Of a DNA stretch of 64,000 nt, positions 16,717 to 26,019 are shown piece by piece (positions within the stretch are counted from its first letter, which is position 1; each line of letters begins with the position of its first letter). This DNA comes from Paenibacillus macerans (GTDB lineage: Bacteria; Bacillota; Bacilli; Paenibacillales; Paenibacillaceae): NCBI RefSeq assembly GCF_023715465.1, contig NZ_JAMBOE010000003.1:310001-374000 (forward strand), written 5' to 3'. The notes beneath the pieces are model-generated. The model was not told the DNA's origin and did not search any database. It was given only the letters and a program-made list of their open reading frames with translations. A program made the translations under genes and the position numbers.

Positions 16717-18474
16717 TTATCTGCTTAACTTCCCTTTTCGACGAAGGACGTCTGTGCCTTCCCAGTCAAGGATAAAATCCGTTCCTGCCCTCAGAATGAT
16801 GACTCCATAATCCTGACGGGCGCCTTCAACGGAGACAAATCCATTGCGTGTATCCTCGAGCACGAGCCGGGGATTTCGCTGCCACGGATCTCCCCATCCG
16901 CCTCCGCCGGCACGTCGGAATTCGATGATTCCTCCGCCGTTCATCGGCACGTGAAACGCCGTTTCCCGTACTTCCAGCGGCTCTTTGTCTCCGGGATGAA
17001 GGACAACCAGATTGGAAGGCGCATCCTCCCCGCCGCACAAACCGCGTGTCGTGTTCCGAACCCCCGCCATCATGACGCTGGTATGGCTGGGTTCCAGGTG
17101 CTGGATCAGCACATGAAGCCCGGGAGCGCCCCGCCACTGTCCGGCACCGGTATAGTCCGCGGTATATTCGTGCTTAAGCACGCGGCTGGGATACTGAATT
17201 TCGTTCATCTCGATGGACGGGAGGATAACCCCGGTCATAACCGGAGGGTACAGCCCCCAGCCGTCGGTTTCGAAGGCTCCGCCGGCGCCGCCGGTATAAC
17301 CGAAGAAATTCAGGTTCACCCAAGGACGCCCATCCGGGTATTGTCCATTCGTATAGGCAAGCGGAAGCTTATGCGCATTCACTCCGACACGCTCGGGCGC
17401 GCATTGGGAGATGGCCAGCAAGACGGCCTCGGCAATTTCCGCTCCCGTACAAGCCGTCGCATGTCCGCACGGAGCTGGCGGCTTCGGATTCACGACGCTG
17501 CCAAGCGGCGCTTTTACCGTTACTGGGTTCATGTATCCTTCATTGATCGGAATACTCTCATCACAGCAGGTGGAAATAGCAACAAACGCAAACGACGTTG
17601 TGTTCGATAGCGGACTGTTAATAAACCCGGGCACCTGAGGCGCCGAGCCTGCAAAATCGACCGTCAGGTCACTGCCGGAGACCGTTACGGTAGCCTTCAC
17701 CTTAATATCCCGGTTTCCTTGGAAATCATGGTCCGCATACGTCTCAGCGCTATAGGTGCCGTCCGGCCAGCTGGCAATTTCTTCGCGCACCCGCCGCTCG
17801 GTATACTCGATCCGCTGGTCAATGGCCTGCCGTACGGAATCGTAGCCGTACCGGTTAAGCAGCATGTCCGCCCGCTGCGCCGCCAGCTTGCAAGCGCCGA
17901 TCATGGCGTCGAGATCCCCTTCCAGCCAATGAGCGAGCCGGTTGTTGGCCGTAATCAGCTCGAATACGTCCTGCCTTTTCTCTCCGCGTTCATACAGCTT
18001 GAGCGGTGGAATCCGCAATCCATCCTGCCAAATGTCGCGGGATCGCGGATTGTACCCGCCCGCCACCGGCCCGCCATTATCGCCCATATGGCTGCGGACC
18101 GCCGGAAGAAGCACCGGGCGCCGGCCGTGAAAGACCGGCATGACAATCGTCCAGTCCAGACTGTGGGAGCCGCCGTAATAAGGATCGTTCACGAGCAGAA
18201 TATCTCCGGGATGCAGATCGTTTTTAAAAGCGTCCAGCAGCTCATCGACAGCGCTGACCACCGCATACAAATGCAGGGTACAGCCGGGAGCCTGCGCCAC
18301 CAGCCGGGTGCGGCCTTCCATAAAATCGAAGACGCCGGTCGTGAAGTCATGGGCTTCATTAAACAGAGGCGACCTAGCGGTCCGCGTTACGGCGGCGCTC
18401 ATCTCCTCCGCTACGGAATCCAGCGTTCCGCCAACAACCTGCGACAAAATCCATTCATTAACGGGACGGGCCAT
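16717..18474 (-). CDS. hyuB: Hydantoinase B/oxoprolinase-family subunit (catalytic-type)
   Basis: The protein has 585 residues. The ATG at 18474 is chosen because AAAGGAGG lies six bases before it; the ATG two codons earlier abuts that site. It overlaps the preceding hyuB-type gene by 17 bp. The core GDILLVNDPYYGGSHSLDW carries H104-x2-D107 and, 22 residues on, H129 in RSHMGD. All three expected metal ligands are kept. Later motifs ATACTGAEIAEAVL and GYTGGAGGAFETDGW are family features. It works with the HyuA and the second HyuB-like protein encoded just upstream. Confidence 0.9.
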   Translation of the reverse strand: MARPVNEWILSQVVGGTLDSVAEEMSAAVTRTARSPLFNEAHDFTTGVFDFMEGRTRLVAQAPGCTLHLYAVVSAVDELLDAFKNDLHPGDILLVNDPYYGGSHSLDWTIVMPVFHGRRPVLLPAVRSHMGDNGGPVAGGYNPRSRDIWQDGLRIPPLKLYERGEKRQDVFELITANNRLAHWLEGDLDAMIGACKLAAQRADMLLNRYGYDSVRQAIDQRIEYTERRVREEIASWPDGTYSAETYADHDFQGNRDIKVKATVTVSGSDLTVDFAGSAPQVPGFINSPLSNTTSFAFVAISTCCDESIPINEGYMNPVTVKAPLGSVVNPKPPAPCGHATACTGAEIAEAVLLAISQCAPERVGVNAHKLPLAYTNGQYPDGRPWVNLNFFGYTGGAGGAFETDGWGLYPPVMTGVILPSIEMNEIQYPSRVLKHEYTADYTGAGQWRGAPGLHVLIQHLEPSHTSVMMAGVRNTTRGLCGGEDAPSNLVVLHPGDKEPLEVRETAFHVPMNGGGIIEFRRAGGGGWGDPWQRNPRLVLEDTRNGFVSVEGARQDYGVIILRAGTDFILDWEGTDVLRRKGKLSR

Positions 18475-19957
18475 CGTCATCCTCCTTTGCCAATCGTTTC
18501 AAGGGTTCCGCCGAAGCGTAGCGGTATTTGAGCGCATCTCCTGCCGCAACCGGGATGCCTTTTGCCGTTCCGCTACGAACTCCGTCTCCGGCAACAACAC
18601 GCACATCCGTTCCTCCTTCAGGAACAAAAATAGATACCTCATACTTGCCGCTAAGCACGTCCAGCCGCACCTCCATATCTCCGTCTTCAAGCAGCTTCCG
18701 GTATCCGATGCGCAGCCCGCTCCGCCACTCCAGCTCCTCGGCGGAGACCAGCCTGCGGGCTCCCTGCAGCACGGGCGCGCTCCATCCGTTCTCCGCCATC
18801 GCGAAACCGGGCTCCAGGAACACTGGCTCCACAGGGGTCTGCGAACCGACAGGCGGATACAGGATGGTTAAAGGCGCCGGACCATGGACCGCAGGAAACT
18901 CGGGATCAAATTCTGTACGCATCGCCTGCGTTACCGCAGCGGCGACGGCTTGTCCGGACGTCAAGAATCCAAACGCGGTCGCCGCCGGAAAAGCCGCGTG
19001 AACCAGGCTCCCTTCAGGCAAAACAAACTCAAAAACGTCCAGCAGTCCGTCATTGATCTCCAGATCTTCCAATGAACCGGACAGAAGCGCCGTTACCGCA
19101 CAAGCCGCCGCGGTCTCTTGGCTAATATTATAAGGAAGCGATACCTGCTCCGAAGTTCCGGTAAAATCGAACTTCCAGCTCCGATCCCGCCGCTCCATTT
19201 GCAATTGGATGCTCACATCCGCCTGGGCTATCGCCAGCTTCGCCGTCCCCGAAAGAGAGCCTGCCACTGCGGGCAGCAGTTCGACCGTCCGTATTCGCGT
19301 ACGTTCGCTCATCCGCTCAATCGCTTGGTGTACCGCAGGCAATCCGTAACTGCCGACAACCGCTTGAATCGATCGGCGTGCTTCCTCAAGGCAGGCTTGC
19401 ATGGCCAGCAAGTCGGATTCCAGCAGTTCCGGCGATCGGCTGTTCTCCAGCACGAACCGACGTACGTCACGCTGAAGCTTGCCTCCCTTGTACAGCTTCA
19501 CCGGGGTTAACCTCATGCTTTCCTGCCAAACTTCGAAAGCTTCCGGATTAAAACCTCCGGGGATTTCACCGCCCAGATCGGCCATTTGGGCCCGGATCAC
19601 CGGACTTACGATAAGCTCCCCGTCCGCAAATACCGGCAGCAGCATCGTTAGGGTCTGTCCTTTGGTACCGCCTTTATATACATCCGCGGAAAGCAGAATG
19701 TCGCCTTCCTCAAGATCGTAAACGAAATAATCCAGTAAATGGCGGGACACCGACCTAAGGGCGTACAGGTGCTCGATTTCGGATTGTATCTGATGGACCA
19801 GCGATCCGCTCCCTGTCACCAATCCGGCGGCATAAGCTCCGGATTCGGCGATCAGAGCGGAACGGGACAAGCGCCGAAGCCGCTCACCCGCAAAACGGCT
19901 GACCGAAGCCAGCTTGCCGTAAATGATCTGATCTGAAATCTGGTGTGCGGTCGACAT
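18458..19957 (-). CDS. Diverged HyuB-like subunit lacking the metal-ligand triad
   Basis: The protein has 499 residues, about 90 shorter than its neighbour. It aligns to HyuB over the whole core (GDILLSADVYKGGTKGQTLTM, then VSPVIRAQMADLGGEIPGG). The three metal-ligand positions are K99, T102 and Q124 in place of His, Asp and His, and the NDP motif is SAD. The reading frame is intact, is translationally packed between hyuA (3-bp gap) and hyuB (17-bp overlap) and has a plausible site (AAGGGG). It therefore looks like a retained non-catalytic partner subunit rather than a pseudogene. Family membership is clear; the role is inference. Confidence 0.8.
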   Translation of the reverse strand: MSTAHQISDQIIYGKLASVSRFAGERLRRLSRSALIAESGAYAAGLVTGSGSLVHQIQSEIEHLYALRSVSRHLLDYFVYDLEEGDILLSADVYKGGTKGQTLTMLLPVFADGELIVSPVIRAQMADLGGEIPGGFNPEAFEVWQESMRLTPVKLYKGGKLQRDVRRFVLENSRSPELLESDLLAMQACLEEARRSIQAVVGSYGLPAVHQAIERMSERTRIRTVELLPAVAGSLSGTAKLAIAQADVSIQLQMERRDRSWKFDFTGTSEQVSLPYNISQETAAACAVTALLSGSLEDLEINDGLLDVFEFVLPEGSLVHAAFPAATAFGFLTSGQAVAAAVTQAMRTEFDPEFPAVHGPAPLTILYPPVGSQTPVEPVFLEPGFAMAENGWSAPVLQGARRLVSAEELEWRSGLRIGYRKLLEDGDMEVRLDVLSGKYEVSIFVPEGGTDVRVVAGDGVRSGTAKGIPVAAGDALKYRYASAEPLKRLAKEDDDGPSR

Positions 19958-19960
19958 CGA

Positions 19961-22057
19961 TTACACCCCTTCTCTATCGCGTCCGACTTCAATGATGCAG
20001 TTCCCGCCCGCATCAATTAATGCTTCATGGCCCGGATAGACGACGATCGTTGTTCCCCACTGTTCAATGACCGCCGGTCCGACAATCAGATTTCCGGGCT
20101 CTAGCTTTGAACCGTCGTAAATGTTCGTCTTTACCGGTTCGATCCCGAAATGGACCCGGCGCACTTCCATGAGCGCTGCCTGCGGGTCTTCACCTTGGAA
20201 TGGGGATTCCTGCAGCTCAATGCGTTCGCGAACCCCGATCAAGTCAAGGCGCAGGTTCAGGATTTCCACCTCTTGTCCGGCATTTTTATGCGCATATAAG
20301 CGCTCATGCATGTCATGGAACTGTTTGATTGTGGCATCCATATTTAAAGCGGTCACTTTACGCGTTCTCGTCCGGATCGGCACGGTCACTTCATGAACTT
20401 CACCCGCATACCGCATATCGACATAACGGCGGATTTCTTCGTGCAGCTTCAACCGCGAATGGCCGCCAAGCTTCTCTCTCGCCGCTTGCTCCATGCCTTC
20501 GAATACTTCATTCATTCTGCTTAGATCCAGATCGCCGCCCGAAGCATAAAAAGTCCGCAGCTCTGTTACCTTCAAGTTGGCGGCAACGTCGCCAAGCGCG
20601 CACAGCACAGGAGCAAATCCGGGTACAATGACCATTTCGATGCCCAAATCCTCGGCCTGCCGGCCGGCGTGCGCAGCTCCGGCTCCGCCGGCGGCAAGCA
20701 GCGCAAACCGGCGCGGATCATGGCCGCGCTGCGTCGTGACAAAACGGATCGCGTTGGACATATTATTGTTCACGATCTCGGAAATCGCCAACGCCGCCTC
20801 GATCACGCTAATCCCAAGCGGTTCGGCGATATGTTTGCGAATAGCCTCTTCGGACAATGCCTTGTCCAACTTCATCTCGCCGCCAAGAAAATGATCGGGA
20901 TTCATGTAACCAAGCACCAGGTTCACGTCCGTTACGGTCGGTTCCGTGCCGCCCCGCCCATAACACGCCGGGCCCGGTGTGGATCCGGCGCTGCGCGGAC
21001 CGACACGCAGCATGCCGCCGGCGTCGATCCAGGCGATGCTGCCGCCTCCGGCGCCGACCGTGTGGATATCCAGCATCGGCAACGCCACCCGGTAACGGCT
21101 GATCCAGCTTTCCGTCGTGAGGGTTGGCTGCAGGTCCTCAATGACGGATACATCGTAGCTGGTTCCGCCCATGTCTACAGTGATCAAGTCGGTATAACCA
21201 AGCCGCTCCCCCAAAAATGCGGCGGCGGTCACACCGCCCGCAGGACCGGACAACAGGCAGCTGGCAGCCAGGCGGCCGCTCTGCACGATATTTTGCACGC
21301 CGCCTCCCGATTGCATCACGAACAGCTCCCCGGCAAACCTAAGCTCCTTCAGCCGGTTTTCAAGACGCTCCAGATAATGCTTCATGGCCGGAGCCGTGTA
21401 CGCATTGACCACCGTCGTACTGACCCGCTCAAATTCACGGATTTGCGGAAGAACCTCCACCGACAGCGTGACGAAAATATCCGGGGCAACCTCCGCGAAT
21501 ATTGCTTTCACTCGCTGTTCATGCTCCGGATAAAGGAAGCTGAACAGGAAGCTGACAGCCACCGCCTCGACACCCTCGGCCTGAAAGAACGCCGCCGCCT
21601 CCCGCACGGCTTGTTCATCCAACTCACGAATGACTTCCCCCTGCGCGCTTACACGCTCAGGCACGCCGATCCGCAACTTGCGCGGAACAATCGGATGCGG
21701 CGCCGGGAGACGCGGAGAAAACACGCTCTCTTTATAGGAACGGCGAAACTCGATTTCATCGCGGAACCCCTCCGTCGTGATCAAGCCGACCTTGGCACCG
21801 GAATACTCCAAAATCGTATTGGTGGCCACGGTTGTGCCATGGACGAGGAGCGTGCAGTTTTTCAACAGCTCTTCCGCCGTCATCCCAAGCTCGCCGGCGA
21901 TCTTGGCGATCCCTTGGATCACGCCGTCCGACGGATCGGGAGTGGAAGGGGTTTTCGTCGCCGTAATGCGCCCTTCATCATCGAGCGCGGTGAGATCGGT
22001 AAACGTCCCGCCCACGTCTATTCCTAATTTCCAGCTTTTTGTTTCAGTCAAAGCCAT
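19961..22057 (-). CDS. hyuA: Hydantoinase A/oxoprolinase-family subunit, second copy
   Basis: The protein has 698 residues. The ATPase phosphate loop is LGIDVGGTFTDLTAL, followed by LVHGTTVATNTILEYSGAKVGLITTEGFRD. The central domain has VDMGGTSYDVSVI, GAGGGSIAWIDAGG, GPRSAGSTPGPACYGRGG and AAGGAGAAHAG. It diverges clearly from the HyuA at 12.7-14.8 kb, so this is not a recent duplication. It is followed directly by the two HyuB-type genes, an A-B'-B order that recalls multi-subunit acetone/acetophenone carboxylases as well as N-methylhydantoinases. The substrate is unknown. Confidence 0.92.
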   Translation of the reverse strand: MALTETKSWKLGIDVGGTFTDLTALDDEGRITATKTPSTPDPSDGVIQGIAKIAGELGMTAEELLKNCTLLVHGTTVATNTILEYSGAKVGLITTEGFRDEIEFRRSYKESVFSPRLPAPHPIVPRKLRIGVPERVSAQGEVIRELDEQAVREAAAFFQAEGVEAVAVSFLFSFLYPEHEQRVKAIFAEVAPDIFVTLSVEVLPQIREFERVSTTVVNAYTAPAMKHYLERLENRLKELRFAGELFVMQSGGGVQNIVQSGRLAASCLLSGPAGGVTAAAFLGERLGYTDLITVDMGGTSYDVSVIEDLQPTLTTESWISRYRVALPMLDIHTVGAGGGSIAWIDAGGMLRVGPRSAGSTPGPACYGRGGTEPTVTDVNLVLGYMNPDHFLGGEMKLDKALSEEAIRKHIAEPLGISVIEAALAISEIVNNNMSNAIRFVTTQRGHDPRRFALLAAGGAGAAHAGRQAEDLGIEMVIVPGFAPVLCALGDVAANLKVTELRTFYASGGDLDLSRMNEVFEGMEQAAREKLGGHSRLKLHEEIRRYVDMRYAGEVHEVTVPIRTRTRKVTALNMDATIKQFHDMHERLYAHKNAGQEVEILNLRLDLIGVRERIELQESPFQGEDPQAALMEVRRVHFGIEPVKTNIYDGSKLEPGNLIVGPAVIEQWGTTIVVYPGHEALIDAGGNCIIEVGRDREGV

Positions 22058-22118
22058 CGTTCACACCCTCCTGCTGTGTTCTTCATCATCGAATCGAAAA
22101 TCTAGCCTTGGCTTAAGA

Positions 22119-23456
22119 TCAGTAACCGGTGGAGTCCTCGGTGGACTTGCCAAGTTCAAAAGGTACCCGCAGCGCCCGAAGAACCAGAGCAATGATCGGG
22201 TAAATGAGCAGGCCCAGAATCGTGGAATTAATCGGACTGATCCCCCACGCAATATGGGAGGCGATGAGCCCGGCCGCAACGACGGCCAAGATGGCCGCCA
22301 CGTTGATGGCCGCATACTCCGTTCCCTGTCCAAATGCATATTTCCCGCGGCGCACAAACCAATGATCCGCAATCATCACACCCGCAATCGGCGGCACATA
22401 CACCCCTAAGAAATTCAGAAAAGGCACGAAATGATCCTGATACCCGGTCAAAGCGATCACAATGCCGAGTGCGCCCATGACAATCACAAGAATATATTTC
22501 GGCAGACGCACGACATTGCGCAGCCCCAAAGCGCCGGTATAAAGATTGTTGTCATTGTTGGACCACTGGGCAAAGACGAGGATCAAAAACGCGAAAAAGC
22601 CCATGCCCAGCTTGGCCATTACGGCCGGAATGTTCGGGGTCGAACCGAGCTCCGGAATCTGGGCGGCAAAGGTCATGGCCGCACCGGCGATCACCGAGAA
22701 GATACCGCCGATGAAATAACCGGCCGCTGCGCCGAATCCGCCGGAAAAAGGGGTTTTCCCGTATCTCGTTACATCCGGAAAAACGACGGCACCGAGCGCT
22801 GCATTGCCGACCACCAACGTAACCCCGGCAAAGAGGCTCATCAGATCGCCTGTCGGCTGCGCCGCAAATAAATTGGCGAATCCGCCCGTTTGATCGGCGG
22901 CGACCCAGATGCCCCAGATGGATAGCACAACGACCATAGGCACTGCCACAAAACTAAGGTACGTAATGCCTTTGTACCCGATCAGCGCCGTAAGCATCAT
23001 CAGCGCGCCGCCCCAAATAATGGCCACGTTCGGATTCGCGAACCAATATCCGGGGAACATCTGCTCAATGGTGGAGCCGAAAAAGGCGACCTGCCAGCCG
23101 AACCAGCCGATGCCCATAGTGAGCGAGAGCAGAATTCCGAACAGGCTGGCCCCTGTCCGGCCGAAAGCTTGTCTGGCCAGCACGGTGGTGGAAACTCCAT
23201 ATTTTGCCCCCATCCAGCCTTGGAAAAAGCCGTATACCGCCAAAATCAACATGCCGAGCAGCCCGGCCAAGATCGCCTTTCCGAAAGTCATGCCCGCCGC
23301 TAACGAACCGCCGACAAAAATGGTGGATAAGGAAATAATCCAGCCGCAGCTGGTAAAAGCAACGTTTAACAAGCCTTTGCGCTCGGATTGCGGTACAGCC
23401 TGAATGGCATAATCATCCAGCGTTGCTGGTTTCGTCTGTTTTGCTACTGTTGACAT
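22119..23456 (-). CDS. NCS1-family permease (cytosine/purine/hydantoin/allantoin type)
   Basis: The 445-residue membrane protein has about 12 segments. The N-terminus DDYAIQAVPQSERKGLLNVAFTSCGWIISLSTIFVGGSLAAG and the following GAKYGVSTTVLARQAFGRTGASLFG are typical of the CodB/NCS1 group. This group imports cytosine, hydantoins, allantoin, uracil or thiamine by H+ or Na+ symport. It lies 61 bp upstream of hyuA in the same direction. It is the probable uptake system for the compound handled by HyuA/HyuB here. A hydantoin or related N-heterocycle would fit both families. Confidence 0.9.
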   Translation of the reverse strand: MSTVAKQTKPATLDDYAIQAVPQSERKGLLNVAFTSCGWIISLSTIFVGGSLAAGMTFGKAILAGLLGMLILAVYGFFQGWMGAKYGVSTTVLARQAFGRTGASLFGILLSLTMGIGWFGWQVAFFGSTIEQMFPGYWFANPNVAIIWGGALMMLTALIGYKGITYLSFVAVPMVVVLSIWGIWVAADQTGGFANLFAAQPTGDLMSLFAGVTLVVGNAALGAVVFPDVTRYGKTPFSGGFGAAAGYFIGGIFSVIAGAAMTFAAQIPELGSTPNIPAVMAKLGMGFFAFLILVFAQWSNNDNNLYTGALGLRNVVRLPKYILVIVMGALGIVIALTGYQDHFVPFLNFLGVYVPPIAGVMIADHWFVRRGKYAFGQGTEYAAINVAAILAVVAAGLIASHIAWGISPINSTILGLLIYPIIALVLRALRVPFELGKSTEDSTGY

Positions 23457-23496
23457 GTGGATTCCCCCGTTTTCGTAAATATGAGCTTACCGCCCT

Positions 23497-23865
23497 TTAA
23501 GGTTTTATTTCGTATTCGATCTCAGCACCCCGTTTGATCGTATTGCCAATGGTGCAAATTCTGGAGGCTTGGGTAAGCAGCTTTTCCTTATAAGGCTCTT
23601 CCAAATAAAAAGGGAGCTCCACCTGCACGCGGAATTTCTCCACCCGCGGAGAACCTGCCTGCGCTTTGAAAGGCTCGACTTCTATATGAAGCGCTTCGCC
23701 CCTGATTTCATCCTGTTCCAGGAGGCGAACCAGCGAGACGGCAATACACATGCCCAGCGCCTCGCACATGATGTCCATCGGCGAAAATTCAGCGCCATCC
23801 GGCGGTTTATAAACATAATCGCTTGTCGTTTGATAGGAGCTTCCGTCCCACGCTACAGTAATCAA
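23497..23865 (-). CDS. OsmC-family protein
   Basis: The 122-residue compact member of the OsmC/Ohr fold starts at a TTG with AAGGGA upstream; no ATG fits. The two family cysteines are visible in ALGMCIAVSL and RICTIGNTI, the peroxidatic and resolving positions of organic hydroperoxide reductases. It lies between the TetR regulator (27 bp) and the NCS1 permease (40 bp), so probably belongs to the same transcript. Inferred role: reduction of hydroperoxides or another thiol-linked detoxification step. Confidence 0.85.
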   Translation of the reverse strand: MITVAWDGSSYQTTSDYVYKPPDGAEFSPMDIMCEALGMCIAVSLVRLLEQDEIRGEALHIEVEPFKAQAGSPRVEKFRVQVELPFYLEEPYKEKLLTQASRICTIGNTIKRGAEIEYEIKP

Positions 23866-23892
23866 TGCTGTCCCTTCTTTCCGTCCGGTTAA

Positions 23893-24531
23893 TTAGATGC
23901 CCAGCAATCCGAAAAATTCGAACCTGGCCGTCTGGGCCGAAATTTCGTCCAACGTAATATCCGGCAACGGCGACTCCGGAGCCTGGGGGCCGAACAGCCA
24001 TCTGGCGATCATCCCTTCAATAAGGCTCATCAGCATCGCCGCCCGCAGCTTCGGGTCGATAGTCTGCGGGAGCATCTCCAGCTCCATGGCCCGTTCAATG
24101 TTGCGCCGAAAAGCCTGCTCCATCTCGAGGCGTGCCTCACTCGCCGCCTGGCGGATCGCTTCGTCGGAAGCCCCGCTGCCCAGCAGCAGCTCCATCAGAT
24201 ACCGGTTCTCGCTGGCAAAACGGAACAGATTTTTCAGCAGGGCTTCGGACGCTTGAACCATGTCAACCACCGTGCCCGAATGGGTTCGGTACCCCTGTGA
24301 GATGACCTTGGAAATTTCCTCCCGTCCATTGGCGATGATTTCCAGCGCGATGGCCTCTTTGCTTTTGAAATGCCAGTAGAACGTTCCCTGCGCCACGCCC
24401 GCCTGACACACGATATCCGATATTTTGGTTTTGTGATAACCATTTTTGGCGAATAATTCAACGGCGATACTTAGAAGCTCACGCCTTCGTTCCATACTTT
24501 TACCTGAGTAAGCGTCCTCCTGCAAGGCCAT
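23893..24531 (-). CDS. TetR-family repressor, likely regulator of the OsmC-NCS1-hyu operon
   Basis: The protein has 212 residues. The N-terminal HTH (about 20-65) has the family pattern KTKISDIVCQAGVAQGTFYWHFKSKEAI. The C-terminal helical ligand domain ends near residue 200. It is the first gene of the leftward run into OsmC, permease and hyu genes. A TGACT/AGTCA dyad lies 11 bp before the start codon, a natural operator position. The GGGAGGA site is very close to the chosen ATG (24531); a start at the Met 12 codons later (24495) is possible. Confidence 0.87.
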   Translation of the reverse strand: MALQEDAYSGKSMERRRELLSIAVELFAKNGYHKTKISDIVCQAGVAQGTFYWHFKSKEAIALEIIANGREEISKVISQGYRTHSGTVVDMVQASEALLKNLFRFASENRYLMELLLGSGASDEAIRQAASEARLEMEQAFRRNIERAMELEMLPQTIDPKLRAAMLMSLIEGMIARWLFGPQAPESPLPDITLDEISAQTARFEFFGLLGI

Positions 24532-24541
24532 TCCTCCCGAT

Positions 24542-24555
24542 TGACTCGTCAGTCA
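24542..24555. promoter_or_regulatory. Candidate TetR-family operator
   Basis: TGACTCGTCAGTCA, with TGACT and AGTCA arms around CGTC, inside TTGACTCGTCAGTCAG. It resembles operators of several TetR repressors and overlaps the start region of the TetR gene. It would allow autorepression plus control of the operon. Confidence 0.55.
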
Positions 24556-24623
24556 GTTTTTTTATGATTAATCCTATCTAAAAACTATGAATTAGTCAAT
24601 GGAAAATTCCCGTAATAAACAAG

Positions 24624-24671
24624 GCCTTTCTTCAAAGCGGACGCACCGGGCGTCCATTCCTTGAGAAAGGC
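24624..24671. terminator. Terminator after the monooxygenase operon
   Basis: Long stem with outer arms GCCTTTC/GAAAGGC and an inner GGACGC/GCGTCC pair. It lies 17 bp beyond the stop of the last monooxygenase gene and upstream of the TetR promoter. The U-run is weak on the minus strand and pyrimidine-rich on the plus strand. Confidence 0.6.
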
Positions 24672-24687
24672 TCTTTCTTCTTCTCTC

Positions 24688-26019
24688 CTATGCGTTCGAT
24701 GAGATGGATGCGGTGGAATGGCGGTTCGCCGGCACAGGCAGACCCAGGTTTTCCCTTAGCGTGCCGCCTTCGTATTCGGTTCGGAACAGGCCGCGATTCT
24801 GCAGTTCTGGGATGACACCATCGACAAAATCTTCAAAACCGCCCGGCACATAAGGCGGCATGATGTTAAACCCATCAGCCGCAAAACCTTCGAACCATTT
24901 CTGGATATGGTCGGCCAACTGGATGGGCGTTCCGACCACGATCCGATGCCCGCGCGCTCCAGCAACCTCCCGGTATAACTGACGCAGGGTGAGCCCCTTG
25001 TCACGGGCCAGCTTCATCAGCAGCTGAGGCCTGCTCTTGCGGCCGCTTGATTCCGGAATATCCGGAACGGGGCCATCCAGAGAGTAGCCGCTCAGATCGT
25101 AATCAAAACGCTCCTGCAGCGTCGCATATGCCTTGGTATCATCAATGAAGCTTTGCAATTCCTCGTATTTGTCCCGGGCTTCCTTCTCCGTTGCCCCGAT
25201 AACGGGGAACAATCCGGGCAGGATGTGAAGGTGCTCGGGCCGCCGGCCGTATTTCGGCAGCAGTCCCTTCAGCCCGCTGTAGAACACCTGCGCATCTTCG
25301 AAGGTCTGCTGCGCGGTGAATACCACCTCTCCAATCCGGGCGGCCAGCTCCTGCCCCGGTCCTGACGAACCGGCCTGGATGATCACAGGCTGCCCTTGCG
25401 GGCTTCGGGTTACATTCAGCGGACCCTTCACGGCGAAATATTTGCCCTGATGATTCAGCTCATGCACTTTACGCTTGTCGATGTACTCCCCTGTCTGTTT
25501 GTTCACAATATAAGGTTCCGGTTCCCAGCTGTCCCAAAGCCCCTTAACGACCTCCACAAATTCCGCCGCGCGCTCGTACCGGACACTGTGCTCCAGGTGG
25601 TCTGTCTGGGAGAAATTCAGGGCCGCTTCGCGGGTTGACGTAGTCACTACGTTCCACGCGGCCCGGCCTTGGCTGAGCTGATCCACCGATGCGAGCAGAC
25701 GGGCCAGATTAAAAGGATCGTAATAGGTCGTTGAGGCCGTCACCGCCAGACCAATCCGGCGGGTGACGGTGGTTAGCGCCGCCAGCAGCGTGATGGGCTC
25801 AAAGCGGGCCACGACGGATGGCGAACTGCCGGCCGACGTTGTCAGTCCATCCGCCAAAAAGATCATGTCCAGCTTAGCCCGCTCCGCGGTCTGTGCAAGC
25901 TGCTTGATCAGCTCAAAATTTTCGCTCCCGGACTGCGCATTGGGATGCCTCCATCCCGCCGTATGATGGCCCGCACCTTGAACAAACAGCCCGAGCTTCA
26001 GCTTCCGCTCCTGACTCAT
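24688..26019 (-). CDS. FMNH2-dependent monooxygenase, NtaA/SnaA/SoxA (DszA) group
   Basis: This is a 443-residue luciferase-like (TIM-barrel) flavin monooxygenase. Group signatures are KLGLFVQGAGHHTAGWRHP, EFVEVVKGLWDSWEPE, GKYFAVKGPLNVTRSPQGQPV, QAGSSGPGQELAARIGEVVFTAQQ and AGARGHRIVVGTP. Enzymes of this group use reduced FMN to cleave C-S or C-N bonds (sulfones, nitrilotriacetate, S-compounds). The ATG directly follows the stop codon of the preceding monooxygenase gene, with no intergenic base. No flavin reductase gene is present in the window, so FMNH2 must come from elsewhere. It is the last gene of an operon with an ABC importer. Confidence 0.9.
   Translation of the reverse strand: MSQERKLKLGLFVQGAGHHTAGWRHPNAQSGSENFELIKQLAQTAERAKLDMIFLADGLTTSAGSSPSVVARFEPITLLAALTTVTRRIGLAVTASTTYYDPFNLARLLASVDQLSQGRAAWNVVTTSTREAALNFSQTDHLEHSVRYERAAEFVEVVKGLWDSWEPEPYIVNKQTGEYIDKRKVHELNHQGKYFAVKGPLNVTRSPQGQPVIIQAGSSGPGQELAARIGEVVFTAQQTFEDAQVFYSGLKGLLPKYGRRPEHLHILPGLFPVIGATEKEARDKYEELQSFIDDTKAYATLQERFDYDLSGYSLDGPVPDIPESSGRKSRPQLLMKLARDKGLTLRQLYREVAGARGHRIVVGTPIQLADHIQKWFEGFAADGFNIMPPYVPGGFEDFVDGVIPELQNRGLFRTEYEGGTLRENLGLPVPANRHSTASISSNA

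Noticed and set aside
18458..19957. Considered a pseudogene because the metal ligands are missing.
   Set aside because: The frame is intact over 499 codons, has normal codon use and is tightly coupled to its neighbours, so it is reported as a functional diverged subunit.
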